Below are positions 9,633-18,495 of a stretch of 64,000 nucleotides of DNA, piece by piece. This DNA comes from Ornithinimicrobium cerasi (GTDB lineage Bacteria > Actinomycetota > Actinomycetes > Actinomycetales > Dermatophilaceae): contig NZ_QZMN01000004.1 of the NCBI RefSeq assembly GCF_003702705.1, positions 1 to 64,000 of the forward strand. Reading direction: 5' to 3'. Within the stretch, counting starts at the first letter, position 1. Every line of letters starts with the position of its first letter. The notes under the pieces were generated by a model. It saw only the letters and a list, made by a program, of their open reading frames with translations, was not told where the DNA came from and did not search any database. Made by a program: the position numbers and the translations under genes.

Positions 9633-10538
9633 ATGAGTCAGCAAGCAGGGTGGTACGACGACCCGCAGAACGCCGAGAACCTCCGCTACTGGGACGGGGT
9701 GCAGTGGACCGACCACACCAGTCCCAAGCAGAAGCCGGACCTCGACCGGGCCGGACAGGCGGGGCAGGCGGGAGCGGGCGCGTGGGGGCCGGCACCGGGT
9801 CAGCTGGGGACGGGGCAGGGCCAGCAGCAGGGAGACGTCGGCCAGGCGGGGGGCTACGGCCAGCCGGGAGGTCCGTTCGCCGGGCAGGGCTACGGCCAGG
9901 CCTACGGTCAGGCCGGTCAGCAGCCCCAGGAGTACGGCCAGAACCCGTGGGCCGGCCAGACCGGGCAGCAGCCCTACCAGCCGATGCCCGGCGGCTACGG
10001 GAGCCAGGACGACCCGCGCAGCAGGACGCCTGACGGCCAGCCGCTCGCCGGCTGGTGGCACCGCGTGGGGGCCCGGCTGATCGACGGGGTCATCATCCTC
10101 GGGGTCGCCCTCGCCCTGCTGCCCGTGGTCGCCCCGGGCTTCATGTCCGACCTGATGGCCTGGACACTCGAGCAGGACGACCCCTTCGCCCCCCTGCCCG
10201 CCGACATCATGGACCGCCAGCTGCGCTGGGTGCTCTCCATCGGCGTGTTCGCCCTGGTCTACGAGATCGTCATGGTGCAGATGTTCGGCGGCACGGTCGG
10301 CAAGCTGGCCACCGGCCTGCGCGTCCGGCTGCGCGACCAGTCCGGGACCGTCGGCTGGGGTCCGTCGGCGATCCGGGCGCTCATCTACCAGGGGCCCGGC
10401 CTGATCGGCAACCTCTCACCGGTGCTGAGCTTCCTCGGCCTGTTCAACATCATCAACGTGCTCTGGCCGCTGTGGGACTCCAAGCGCCAGGCCCTGCACG
10501 ACAAGGTCGCGAGGACCAACGTCGTCAGGAAGGGCTGA
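9633..10538 (+). CDS. DUF2510-RDD family membrane protein
   Basis: 301 residues. It starts with the short DUF2510 motif AGWYDDP...LRYWDGVQWTDH, followed by about 90 residues rich in Gly, Gln and Tyr (disordered), then an RDD domain from about residue 140. There Arg-Leu-Ile-Asp (RLIDGV) opens the first helix and two or three more hydrophobic segments follow. RDD proteins are small integral membrane proteins, some linked to ion transport; function here is unknown. It converges on fahA with only 9 bases between the stops. Confidence 0.85.
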   Translation: MSQQAGWYDDPQNAENLRYWDGVQWTDHTSPKQKPDLDRAGQAGQAGAGAWGPAPGQLGTGQGQQQGDVGQAGGYGQPGGPFAGQGYGQAYGQAGQQPQEYGQNPWAGQTGQQPYQPMPGGYGSQDDPRSRTPDGQPLAGWWHRVGARLIDGVIILGVALALLPVVAPGFMSDLMAWTLEQDDPFAPLPADIMDRQLRWVLSIGVFALVYEIVMVQMFGGTVGKLATGLRVRLRDQSGTVGWGPSAIRALIYQGPGLIGNLSPVLSFLGLFNIINVLWPLWDSKRQALHDKVARTNVVRKG

Positions 10539-10547
10539 GCGCGCGCG

Positions 10548-11744
10548 TCATACCGCGGGGCGGACGGTCCCGGTCACCTCGGCGAGGCCGAGGACCGACC
10601 CGGCCGGTCCCGGCGCCGTCGCGCGGATGGTCACGGTGTCCCCGTCCTCGAGGAAGGTGCGGGTGGAGCCGTCCGGCAGCGTCAGCGGCGTGGTCCCGTT
10701 CCAGGTGAGCTCCAGCAGGCTGCCCCGCTCCTGCACCGCGTCGCCCGACGTGGTGCCGGAGGCGAAGAGGTCGCCGCTGCTCAAGCTCGCGCCGTTGACC
10801 GTGAGGTGGGCGAGCATCTGGGTGGGCGACCAGTACATCGTGCGGTAGGGCGGGCGCGAGACGACGGTGCCGTTGAGGCTGACCTCCATCGTCAGGTCCA
10901 GCCCGAAGAGGTCCGCGCCCTGCAGGTAGGGCAGCGGGGTGGGGTCCTGCGCCGGGAGCGGGACGCGCGCACCCTCCAGCGCCGCCATCGGGGTGATCCA
11001 GGCGGCCAGGGAGGAGGCGAAGGACTTTCCCAGGAAGGGGCCGAGGGGCACGTACTCCCACGCCTGGACGTCGCGCGCGGACCAGTCGTTGAACAGCGCC
11101 ACCCCGAAGAGGTGCTCGCCGGCCTCGTCCACCGCCACCCGGCTGCCGACCGGCGTTGCCCCGCCCACGACGAACCCGAGCTCGGCCTCGATGTCGAGCC
11201 GCACGCTGGGGCCGAAGACCGGGGCGGGGTCGGTCGGCCCCTTGCGCTGACCGCAGGGTCGCACGACGTCGGTGCCGCTGACGACGACCGTCGAGGAGCG
11301 CCCGTGGTAGCCGATCGGCAGGTGCTTCCAGTTGGGGGTCAGCGCGTCGCCGTCGGGCCGGAAGATCGACCCGACGTTGGTGGCGTGCTGCTCGCTGGCG
11401 TAGAAGTCGACGTAGTCCCGCACGCGGAACGGCAGGTGCACCGGGCGCCCCGCCAGCGGGAGCAGGTGGGGCGTCAGGCGCTCGCGCCCCTCCGGGTCGC
11501 CGATCTCCTCCTGCAGCCAGGACCGCAGTCCCGACCAGGCGGAGGGTCCCAGGTCGAGGAACGCGTTCAGGGTGGGGCGCGCCAGCTCAGGCGCCCACGG
11601 CGTCCCGGTCGCGGCGGTCGCCAGGTCGAGGGCGTGCTCCCCGAGGCGGACCGCCAGGTGCACCTCATCGCCCACGGAGACCGCGCCGTAGGGCAGGTGG
11701 TGCGGGCCGAACGGGTGGTCGGGGGGCAGGTCGAACGGGCTCAT
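10548..11744 (-). CDS. fahA: Fumarylacetoacetase
   Basis: 398 residues matching the FAH family: an N-terminal SH3-like part (LPYGAVSVGDEVHLAVRLGE), then YVDFYASEQHATNVG and YHGRSSTVVVSGT, metal and substrate segments, DIEAELGFVVGG, LFNDWSARDVQAWEYVPLGP and SGTTSGD. It splits fumarylacetoacetate to fumarate and acetoacetate, the last step of tyrosine degradation. It lies downstream of and 46 bases from the unknown 11791-12696 gene, so both are probably one transcript divergent from hmgA. Maleylacetoacetate isomerase is not in the window. Confidence 0.95.
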   Translation of the reverse strand: MSPFDLPPDHPFGPHHLPYGAVSVGDEVHLAVRLGEHALDLATAATGTPWAPELARPTLNAFLDLGPSAWSGLRSWLQEEIGDPEGRERLTPHLLPLAGRPVHLPFRVRDYVDFYASEQHATNVGSIFRPDGDALTPNWKHLPIGYHGRSSTVVVSGTDVVRPCGQRKGPTDPAPVFGPSVRLDIEAELGFVVGGATPVGSRVAVDEAGEHLFGVALFNDWSARDVQAWEYVPLGPFLGKSFASSLAAWITPMAALEGARVPLPAQDPTPLPYLQGADLFGLDLTMEVSLNGTVVSRPPYRTMYWSPTQMLAHLTVNGASLSSGDLFASGTTSGDAVQERGSLLELTWNGTTPLTLPDGSTRTFLEDGDTVTIRATAPGPAGSVLGLAEVTGTVRPAV

Positions 11745-11790
11745 CCTTCTCCTTCTCGGGTATGCCGTGCGCCCGGCTCCGCGGGCGTCC

Positions 11791-12696
11791 TCACGCGGGC
11801 AGGATGCCCAGGCGGGCGAGCTCGTCGAGCGGGTCGGTGACGCAGCAGCAGCCGAAGGACACGAAGCGGGAGCGCAGCGCGGCCACGTCGCCCCCCTCCA
11901 GCCCGAGGGCCAGGGCGGCCAGTCCGTCGGCGTCCTCCGAGGCGAGCACCGCCTCCAGGCTGGGCAGCGGCAGGCGGTGGTCGTCGAGGTAGTGGCTCGC
12001 CAGCAGGACGTTGAGCACGCCGTGCTGGAACTCCCTCCCGCCCCCGGGCCGGTCCGCCTCCCCGGCGACGGCGTGGTGGAGCCCCCCGGTGACCTTGAAC
12101 GGCAGGTCGTGGCGGCGGACCCCCTCGAGGAAGTCGGCGAGCTCGCGCGCGCTCGGGACCGGTGCGGCCGGGGTGGACTGCGTGCGCAGCTTGGCGAGCA
12201 CCCGGGGGTGCCCGTCGGCGGTGGCCGCCGCCAGGTCGCCCAGCGCGGCCGCCTGGGCCGCCGGGTCGCGGGGCACCTCGACGGCGACCGGCAGGCCGAG
12301 ACCGAGCGCCTGCCGCCAGCGGTCCGCGCCGTCGTGCGTTAGCTCGACCGAGGCCACGGCGAGGTGGGGGCTGCGGTCCAGGGTGGCGATCGCGTCGAGC
12401 AGGTCCTCCACGGAGGTGCCGGCCCGGGCGACGACGCCCACGCGGACCGGCTCCGTCCCGGTCGCCTCCCCGGTCTCCAGGTCGTCGACCGGGGGGTCGG
12501 CGCCGGCCGCGTCGACCAGGGAGGTCGCGCCTGAGGCGCTGATGAGCAACGGACCCAGCAGGTCGCCATACCGGCCGGCGCGGAGCGCGAGGTGCTCCGC
12601 CCAGGCACGCGGCACCGGCGCGTCGCCCGGCGGGAAGACCGCCGCGTCGTCCACCAGCCCGCGCAGCAGGGAGCGGTGCGCCGGCCTCGTTGACAT
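11791..12696 (-). CDS. Conserved protein of unknown function in the homogentisate cluster
   Basis: 301 residues from ATG at 12696. The protein opens RSLLRGLVDDAAVFPPGDAP and reads like a TIM-barrel enzyme, with alternating strands such as VAVEVPRD and RVLAKLRTQ, then the segment LPFKVTGGLHHAV and, near the end, VSFGCCCVTDPLDELARLGI. The KxR...FKxTxGLHH signature recurs in actinobacterial proteins of no assigned activity, as far as I recall. Its place between hmgA and fahA suggests a role in aromatic amino acid breakdown. There is no signal peptide. The pair of motifs suggests a catalytic pocket, but this is inference. Confidence 0.75.
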   Translation of the reverse strand: MSTRPAHRSLLRGLVDDAAVFPPGDAPVPRAWAEHLALRAGRYGDLLGPLLISASGATSLVDAAGADPPVDDLETGEATGTEPVRVGVVARAGTSVEDLLDAIATLDRSPHLAVASVELTHDGADRWRQALGLGLPVAVEVPRDPAAQAAALGDLAAATADGHPRVLAKLRTQSTPAAPVPSARELADFLEGVRRHDLPFKVTGGLHHAVAGEADRPGGGREFQHGVLNVLLASHYLDDHRLPLPSLEAVLASEDADGLAALALGLEGGDVAALRSRFVSFGCCCVTDPLDELARLGILPA

Positions 12697-12796
12697 GCCC
12701 GGCACGCTACTGCATCGTGTCGGGGGAGCAGACGCCGTCGTCCGCGGGGCGGACGCGCGACCACGACCACCGCAGACCCTCCCGAACGGAGCGCAG

Positions 12797-14116
12797 ATGG
12801 CCCACTTCCGCAGCATGGGGAACGTCCCGCCGAAGCGGCACACGCAGCACCGCGACGAGCGGGGTGAGCTCTACTCCGAGGAGCTCATGGGGGAGGAGGG
12901 GTTCTCCAGCGACTCGAGCCTGCTCTACCACCGCAACATCCCCTCGGCGATCGCCGACGCGCGCGTGTGGGACCTGGGGGACATGTCGACCGTGCCCAAC
13001 CACCCGCTGCTGCCCCGGCACCTCCGGCTGCACGACCTGTTCGTCGCGTCCCGGGGGCAGGACGGCGGCCCGGTGCTGGAGCAGGGGGTAGACGTCGTCA
13101 CCGGGCGCCGGCTGGTGCTCGGCAACGGCGACGTGCGGCTGCTCTACGTCGTCGCGGACACGCCGAGCCCGTGGTATCGCAACGCGATCGGGGACGAGTG
13201 CGTCTACGTCGAGCGTGGCGGGGCGCGGGTCGAGACGGTCTTCGGTGCGTTCGAGGTGGGGCGGGGCGACTACCTCATCATCCCGAGGGCGACCACGCAC
13301 CGGTGGCTCCCGCGGGTGGCGGGGCAGGAGGGCTACGTCGAGCCGCTGCGCGCGTACTGCATCGAGGCGAACAGCCACATCGGCCCGCCGAAGCGCTACC
13401 TGTCGAAGTTCGGGCAGCTGCTCGAGCACGCGCCGTACTGCGAGCGGGACCTGCGTGGCCCGGACGGGCCGCTGCTCGCCGAGGACGTCGGCGCGGACCG
13501 GGAGGAGAGCACCGAGGTCTATATCAAGCACCGGGGTGGCGGCGAGCGGTCCACCGGGGGCCTCGTGGGGACGGTCTACACCTACCCGTACCACCCGCTC
13601 GACGTCGTCGGGTGGGACGGCTGCCTCTACCCCTACGCCTTCAACATCGCCGACTTCGAGCCGATCACGGGCCGCGTCCACCAGCCCCCGCCGGTCCACC
13701 AGGTCTTCGAGGCCTGGAACTTCGTCGTCTGCAACTTCGTGCCGCGCAAGGTGGACTACCACCCGCTCGCGATCCCAGTGCCCTACTACCACTCCAACGT
13801 CGACTCCGACGAGATCATGTTCTACGTCGACGGCGACTACGAGGCGCGCAAGGGCTCGGGGATCGGCCGGGGGTCGATCTCGGTCCACCCGGGCGGCCAC
13901 GCCCACGGGCCCCAGCCGGGTGCGAGCGAGGCGTCGATCGGCGTCGAGTACTTCGACGAGACCGCCGTGATGGTCGACACGTTCCGCCCCCTGGAGCTGG
14001 GGGAGGCGGGGAGGGCGGTCGACGACGGGCGCTACGCCGGTTCGTGGGGTCGCGGCCTCGCCGCGGGGCCGGAGGAGGACCGTCCCGGCGGCGACGAGGT
14101 CTTCACGACCAGCTGA
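12797..14116 (+). CDS. hmgA: Homogentisate 1,2-dioxygenase
   Basis: 439 residues, a cupin-fold iron enzyme that opens the homogentisate ring to maleylacetoacetate. Visible family landmarks are GDECVYVERGGARVET and LIIPRATTHRW in the first barrel, and YPYHPLDVVGWDG, PPPVHQVFEAWNF, YYHSNVDSDEIMFY and HPGGHAHGPQPGA in the second, which hold the His/Glu iron ligands. ATG at 12797 starts MAHFRSMGNVPPKRH. It is divergent from the unknown-plus-fahA unit across 100 bases. Confidence 0.95.
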   Translation: MAHFRSMGNVPPKRHTQHRDERGELYSEELMGEEGFSSDSSLLYHRNIPSAIADARVWDLGDMSTVPNHPLLPRHLRLHDLFVASRGQDGGPVLEQGVDVVTGRRLVLGNGDVRLLYVVADTPSPWYRNAIGDECVYVERGGARVETVFGAFEVGRGDYLIIPRATTHRWLPRVAGQEGYVEPLRAYCIEANSHIGPPKRYLSKFGQLLEHAPYCERDLRGPDGPLLAEDVGADREESTEVYIKHRGGGERSTGGLVGTVYTYPYHPLDVVGWDGCLYPYAFNIADFEPITGRVHQPPPVHQVFEAWNFVVCNFVPRKVDYHPLAIPVPYYHSNVDSDEIMFYVDGDYEARKGSGIGRGSISVHPGGHAHGPQPGASEASIGVEYFDETAVMVDTFRPLELGEAGRAVDDGRYAGSWGRGLAAGPEEDRPGGDEVFTTS

Positions 14117-14142
14117 GCGACCTGGTCAGGAGGGGGAGGTGG

Positions 14143-14448
<306 letters not shown>

Positions 14449-14459
14449 CTATCGTCGTC

Positions 14460-14475
14460 ATACCCCCTGGGGTAT
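14460..14475. promoter_or_regulatory. CstR/CsoR-type operator 2
   Basis: Palindrome ATACCCCCTGGGGTAT. A candidate -10 box TATCGT lies just upstream (14450-14455), so a repressor bound here would sit at the transcription start of the dioxygenase gene. It is similar to operator 1 but with a two-base centre. Confidence 0.78.
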
Positions 14476-14508
14476 ATAGACCGACCGACCGTGGAAGGAC
14501 ACCCATCA

Positions 14509-15894
14509 GTGAGCACGACCGACGTCATCCGGGCCACGGACGAGGTGCGGATCCTCGTTCTCGAGACGCCGTCACTCGGGGACCGCAGCTATCTCGCGCA
14601 CGACAGTGAGGTGGCCCTCGTGGTCGACCCGCAGCGCGACATCGACCGGGTCCTCCGGCTCGCCGAGGACGAGGGGGTGCGCATCACGCACGTCCTGGAG
14701 ACGCACATCCACAACGACTACGTCACCGGGGGACTGGCGCTCGCGGAGGCGACGGGTGCGGCATACCTCGTCAACGGGGAGGACGCCGTCTCCTTCGAAC
14801 GGGTCCCGGTGCGGGACGGTGAGGTCGTGGAGGTGTCGCCGACGATGTCGATCCGCGTCATCGCCACGCCCGGCCACACCTTTACCCACCTCTCCTACGC
14901 GCTGCTCGCGGACCGCCAGGAGGTCGGCGTGTTCACGGGTGGCTCGATGCTGTTCGGCTCGACCGGACGGCCCGACCTGCTCGGCCCCGACCACACCGAG
15001 GCGCTGGTGCACCACCAGTACGCCTCCACCCACCGGCTCGCGCACGAGCTGCCGGCCGACGTCCACGTCCTGCCCACCCACGGCTTCGGGTCGTTCTGCT
15101 CCGCCGGCTCCAGCGAGGGGGCCACCGCGTCGACCATCGGCCGGGAGCGCCGCGAGAACCCGGCGCTGACGCAGGAGGAGGATCGCTGGGTCGAGCAGAC
15201 GCTCGCCGGCCTCGACGCTTTCCCCGCCTACTACGCCCACATGGGGCCGGCGAACGCCGCGGGCCCGGACGCCGTCGAGCTCGACCCGCCCGCGCGGGCC
15301 GACAAGGACGCCATCGCCCGGAGCCTGCGCGACGGTGAGTGGGTGGTCGACCTGCGCAACCGCACCGCGTTCGCCGCCGGGCACGTCGTGGGCACCCTCA
15401 ACATCGGGATCGACGGCCAGTTCTCCACCTATCTCGGCTGGCTGATCCCCTGGGGAACCCCCCTCACCCTGCTCGGCGAGACGCCGGAGCAGGTGGCCGA
15501 GGCCCAGCGGGAGCTGGTCCGGATCGGCATCGACGAGCTCGAGGGGGCTGCCACCGGCGGGCCCGCCGACTGGACCGACGCCGAGCCGGGCAGCTTCCCG
15601 CGCGCGCAGTTCGCCGACCTCGCCCAGGTCCGGCACCACCGCCCGGTCACCGTGCTCGACGTGCGCCGCGCCCCGGAGCACGCGGACGGCCACATCGAGG
15701 GGGCGGTGAACGTACCCATCCACGAGATCCTCGGCCGGCTGGGTGAGCTGCCCGACGGGGAGATCTGGGTGCACTGCGCCGGCGGCTACCGCGCCTCGGT
15801 GGTCGCCTCCGTCCTCGCCGCGTCCGGCCGGCAGGTGGTCGCCGTGGACGACAGCTTCGAGCGCGCCGGCGGGGCCGGCCTGCCGATCGTCTGA
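14509..15894 (+). CDS. Persulfide dioxygenase-rhodanese fusion (MBL fold plus two rhodanese domains)
   Basis: 461 residues. The metallo-beta-lactamase domain has THIHNDYVTG (His66, His68, Asp70) and TPGHTFTHLSY. A first rhodanese-like domain (about 265-360) has VVDLRNRTAFAAGH but no catalytic Cys loop. The second (about 375-461) has CAGGYR with Cys423. Such fusions oxidise persulfide to sulfite and can pass sulfane sulfur on. GTG at 14509 is preceded by GGAAGGA. The divergent CstR-like gene and twin operators indicate induction by sulfane sulfur. The frame stays open far upstream, but that is a shadow of hmgA. Confidence 0.93.
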   Translation: MSTTDVIRATDEVRILVLETPSLGDRSYLAHDSEVALVVDPQRDIDRVLRLAEDEGVRITHVLETHIHNDYVTGGLALAEATGAAYLVNGEDAVSFERVPVRDGEVVEVSPTMSIRVIATPGHTFTHLSYALLADRQEVGVFTGGSMLFGSTGRPDLLGPDHTEALVHHQYASTHRLAHELPADVHVLPTHGFGSFCSAGSSEGATASTIGRERRENPALTQEEDRWVEQTLAGLDAFPAYYAHMGPANAAGPDAVELDPPARADKDAIARSLRDGEWVVDLRNRTAFAAGHVVGTLNIGIDGQFSTYLGWLIPWGTPLTLLGETPEQVAEAQRELVRIGIDELEGAATGGPADWTDAEPGSFPRAQFADLAQVRHHRPVTVLDVRRAPEHADGHIEGAVNVPIHEILGRLGELPDGEIWVHCAGGYRASVVASVLAASGRQVVAVDDSFERAGGAGLPIV

Positions 15895-15960
15895 GGGTCC
15901 GGGCGTCCGCACCCGGCACCTGCCCACCCCGAGAAACCCCCCCACCCCTGAACAGCCCAG

Positions 15961-16025
15961 AACACCCCGACACCCCCCGACACCCCCCGACACCCCCCGA
16001 CACCCCCCGACACCCCCCGACACCC
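15961..16025 (+). repeat. 10-bp tandem repeat CACCCCCCGA
   Basis: Five exact head-to-tail copies of CACCCCCCGA (15971-16020), with decayed copies at each end. The minus strand has G6 runs every 10 bases, a potential G-quadruplex. It lies directly between the persulfide dioxygenase stop and the ribosome site of the small Cys-rich protein gene. Confidence 0.9.
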
Positions 16026-16037
16026 AAGGAGATCCCC

Positions 16038-16223
16038 ATGTGCCGTTCCGTCAGCTGCAAGGTCTGCGGCAAGACCACCTGGGCCGGTTGCGGCCAGCAC
16101 GTCGACCAGGTGATGGCCGGCGTGCCCCGCACCGACCGCTGCCTCGGACACACCGAGGCCGAGCAGCAGAGGGCCACCGCCGGCCGCGGAGGCTTCCTCA
16201 GCCGGCTCCTCGGCCAGGGCTGA
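16038..16223 (+). CDS. Small Cys-rich protein of the persulfide locus
   Basis: 61 residues with Cys2, Cys7, Cys10, Cys18 and Cys35. The core KVCGKTTWAGCGQHVDQVM looks like a mini zinc- or sulfur-binding knuckle, followed by AGVP and a variable tail ending in FLSRLL. ATG at 16038 follows AAGGAGA with six bases between. I know similar tiny proteins in actinobacteria without an assigned role. Position downstream of a CstR-controlled dioxygenase suggests a sulfane-sulfur carrier or zinc-binding partner (inference). It ends in a hairpin shared with pncA. Confidence 0.8.
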   Translation: MCRSVSCKVCGKTTWAGCGQHVDQVMAGVPRTDRCLGHTEAEQQRATAGRGGFLSRLLGQG

Positions 16224-16239
16224 GCGCCGCTCGCTCAGC
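16219..16239. terminator. Shared convergent hairpin between the small Cys protein and pncA
   Basis: GCTGAGCG (16219-16226) pairs with CGCTCAGC (16232-16239) around a 5-base loop. The stem spans both stop codons, so it could end both transcripts. No T-run. Confidence 0.6.
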
Positions 16240-16807
16240 GCAGCGCGACCCCGGCGGCGCGGAGCTCGGCCAGCGCCGTCCTCGTCGTCGCCGGGTCCAC
16301 GCCCGCCACGAGGTCCAGCAGCACGGCCGTCCCGAACCCCTCGCGGACGGCGTCGAGGGCCGTCGCCCGCACGCAGTGGTCGGTGGCGATGCCCACGACG
16401 TCCACCTCGCGCACCTCCCGCTCGCGGAGCCACTCCGCGAGACCGGTCCGTCGGCCGTGCGCCTCGACGACCCCCTCGAAGCCGCTGTACGCGGCCTCGT
16501 GCTCGCCCTTGCGGAAGACCGCCTGCACGTGGGCGAGGGCAGGTGCCAGCTCGGGGGAGAACTCGGCGCCGCTCGTGCCCGCCGCGCAGTGCACCGGCCA
16601 GCTCGTGCGGTAGTCGGGCTCGGGCGACCAGTGCGCGCCCGGGTCGACGTGCCAGTCCGCGGTCGCCACGACCGTGGCGTAGTCCTGCCCGTGCTCCCGC
16701 AGGTGCTCGCCGACGCCGGTGGCGACGGCGGTGCCACCCTCGACAGCCAGCGAGCCGCCCTCGCAGAAGTCGTTCTGCACGTCCACGATGATCAGCGCCC
16801 TGCTCAT
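16235..16807 (-). CDS. pncA: Nicotinamidase
   Basis: 190 residues of the isochorismatase-like fold. The catalytic triad is Asp9 (IVDVQNDF), Lys100 (FRKGEH) and Cys145 (TDHCVRAT). Metal ligands Asp51, His53 and His59 are in the DWHVDPGAH segment. It deamidates nicotinamide to nicotinate for NAD salvage. The start is 2 bases after the pncB stop, so the two enzymes form an operon in which PncA feeds PncB. A pyrazinamidase side activity is known for the family. Confidence 0.95.
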   Translation of the reverse strand: MSRALIIVDVQNDFCEGGSLAVEGGTAVATGVGEHLREHGQDYATVVATADWHVDPGAHWSPEPDYRTSWPVHCAAGTSGAEFSPELAPALAHVQAVFRKGEHEAAYSGFEGVVEAHGRRTGLAEWLREREVREVDVVGIATDHCVRATALDAVREGFGTAVLLDLVAGVDPATTRTALAELRAAGVALR

Positions 16808-16809
16808 GG

Positions 16810-18111
16810 TCAGCTCCAGTCGTCGAGGTACTCGGTGGGGATGGCGGCCTCGCCGTGCGAGAGCCGCAGCGCGGTGACGGGCAGCTCGGCGCGGGACCGG
16901 GCGTGCCGCTCCCGGGCGGAGCCGGCGTCGGTCGGGGCCACCACCTCACCGTCCGCCACCAGGCGGACGAGGAGCTCGCGGTCGTCGCCGTCGTCCTGCG
17001 GACGCTCGTCGATGCCGATGATCTCGGCCCTGGCCACGCCGGCCGCCGAGCGCCGCCGCAGGGCGAACTTGCGGCCACCCACGCTCGCCTTGTCCTTGCT
17101 GGCCTTGGCGACCCCCTCCATGCGGCCGGCGTCGCTCTCCCGGCTGACGAGCTTGTAGACCATCCCGGCAGCCGGGTGGCCGGACCCCGTCACGACGCTG
17201 GTGCCGACCCCGTAGCGGTCGACGGGCGCGGCCTGCAGGGCGGCGATGGCGTGCTCGTCCAGGTCCGACGTGACCACGATCCGGGTGCCCCGGGCGCCGA
17301 GCGCGTCCAGCTGGGCGCGCACCTCGTGCGCCTGCCCGACGAGGTCGCCCGAGTCCAGCCGCACCCCGCCCAGCTCCGGGCCCGCCAGCTCCACGGCGAG
17401 CTCCACGGCGGCGGTCACGTCATAGGTGTCCACCAGGAGCGTGGTCTGCAGCCCCAGGCTCGCGAGCTGGTTGGCGAAGGCGTCCCGCTCGTCGTCGTGC
17501 AGGAGGGTGTAGGAGTGGGCGGCGGTCCCCGCAGTGGGGATGCCGTGCCGGCGCCCCGCCTCGAGGTTGGAGGTCGAGGCGAAGCCGGCGATGTAGGCGG
17601 CCCGGGCCGCCGCCACCGCCGACTCCTCGTGGGTGCGCCGCGACCCCATCTCGATGCACGGGCGGTCACCGGCCGCCGCCGTCATCCGGGAGGCTGCGGA
17701 GGCGACCGCCGAGTCGTGGTTGAGGACGGACAGGATGAGGGTCTCCAGGACCACGCCCTCGGCGAAGGTCGACTCGACCACCATGAGCGGTGAGCCCGGG
17801 AGGTAGACCTCGCCCTCGGCATACCCCCAGATGTCGCCGGAGAAGCGGTAGCCCGCGAGCCAGTCCAGCGTCCGGTCGTCGACCACCGAGCGCTCGCGCA
17901 GGTAGGCGATCTCCTCCTCCCCGAAACGGAAGTCGCGCAACGCCTCCAGCACGCGGCCGGTCCCGGCGAGCACGCCGTAGCGACGGCCGTCGGGCAGCCG
18001 ACGGGCGAAGGCCTCGAAGACGCAGGGGCGGTCGGCGTGACCGCTGCGCATCGCGGCCTGGATCATCGTCAGCTCGTAGTGGTCCGTCAGCAGCGCCGTG
18101 CTCGGGTTCAC
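16810..18111 (-). CDS. pncB: Nicotinate phosphoribosyltransferase
   Basis: 433 residues. Landmarks are TDHYELTMIQAAMRSG at the N-terminus, EMGSRRTHEESAV (about residues 155-167), TSNLEAGRRHGIPTAGTAAHS, GVRLDSGDL and GVGTSVVTG for the phosphate, and a C-terminal YKLVSRES segment. It makes nicotinate mononucleotide from nicotinate and PRPP, committing salvage to NAD. GTG at 18111 has TACGCT seven bases before it on the minus strand and no Shine-Dalgarno, a leaderless arrangement. It is the first gene of pncB-pncA. Confidence 0.94.
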   Translation of the reverse strand: MNPSTALLTDHYELTMIQAAMRSGHADRPCVFEAFARRLPDGRRYGVLAGTGRVLEALRDFRFGEEEIAYLRERSVVDDRTLDWLAGYRFSGDIWGYAEGEVYLPGSPLMVVESTFAEGVVLETLILSVLNHDSAVASAASRMTAAAGDRPCIEMGSRRTHEESAVAAARAAYIAGFASTSNLEAGRRHGIPTAGTAAHSYTLLHDDERDAFANQLASLGLQTTLLVDTYDVTAAVELAVELAGPELGGVRLDSGDLVGQAHEVRAQLDALGARGTRIVVTSDLDEHAIAALQAAPVDRYGVGTSVVTGSGHPAAGMVYKLVSRESDAGRMEGVAKASKDKASVGGRKFALRRRSAAGVARAEIIGIDERPQDDGDDRELLVRLVADGEVVAPTDAGSARERHARSRAELPVTALRLSHGEAAIPTEYLDDWS

Positions 18112-18118
18112 GCTCCCC

Positions 18119-18154
18119 AGCGTAGAGGGGTCCGGGTGGGGGGCTGTCTAGAGT
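18119..18154. promoter_or_regulatory. Divergent leaderless promoters of pncB and clpS
   Basis: Minus-strand TACGCT (18119-18124) is 7 bases from the pncB GTG. Plus-strand TAGAGT (18149-18154) is 6 bases from the clpS GTG. Both lack a Shine-Dalgarno, so both mRNAs probably begin at the start codon. Confidence 0.5.
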
Positions 18155-18160
18155 GGAGCC

Positions 18161-18493
18161 GTGCCGACCGACACCCCGCAGCCGCCCGTCCCGCCCCAGG
18201 GTCCGCGGACCACGCCGGAGCGCCGCACCACCGTGGCGGTGCTCGACCGGCCCGAGGCCGACACCCCCTGGGTCACCCTGGTCTGGAACGACCCGGTCAA
18301 CCTGATGTCCTACGTCACGTGGGTCCTGCAGACGCACTTCGGCTACCCGCGCCCCCGCGCCGAGGCCCTGATGATGGACGTCCACACCAAGGGCCGCGCG
18401 GTGGTGTCCACGGGCACCCGGGAGAAGTGCGAGGCCGACACCGAGGCGATGCACGGTTTCGGCCTGTGGGCCACCTTCCAGAAGGACGACTGA
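18161..18493 (+). CDS. clpS: ClpS adaptor protein
   Basis: 110 residues. A disordered Pro/Thr-rich start leads into the ClpS core: VTLVWNDPVNLMSYVTWVL, HTKGRAVVSTGTREKCE and HGFGLWATF. ClpS delivers N-end-rule substrates to ClpC/ClpA-ClpP. The Asn-Asp (WNDP) residues that bind the N-degron and the LMSYV hydrophobic wall are present. It is followed 2 bases later by DUF2017, its usual actinobacterial partner. Confidence 0.95.
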   Translation: MPTDTPQPPVPPQGPRTTPERRTTVAVLDRPEADTPWVTLVWNDPVNLMSYVTWVLQTHFGYPRPRAEALMMDVHTKGRAVVSTGTREKCEADTEAMHGFGLWATFQKDD

Positions 18494-18495
18494 GG

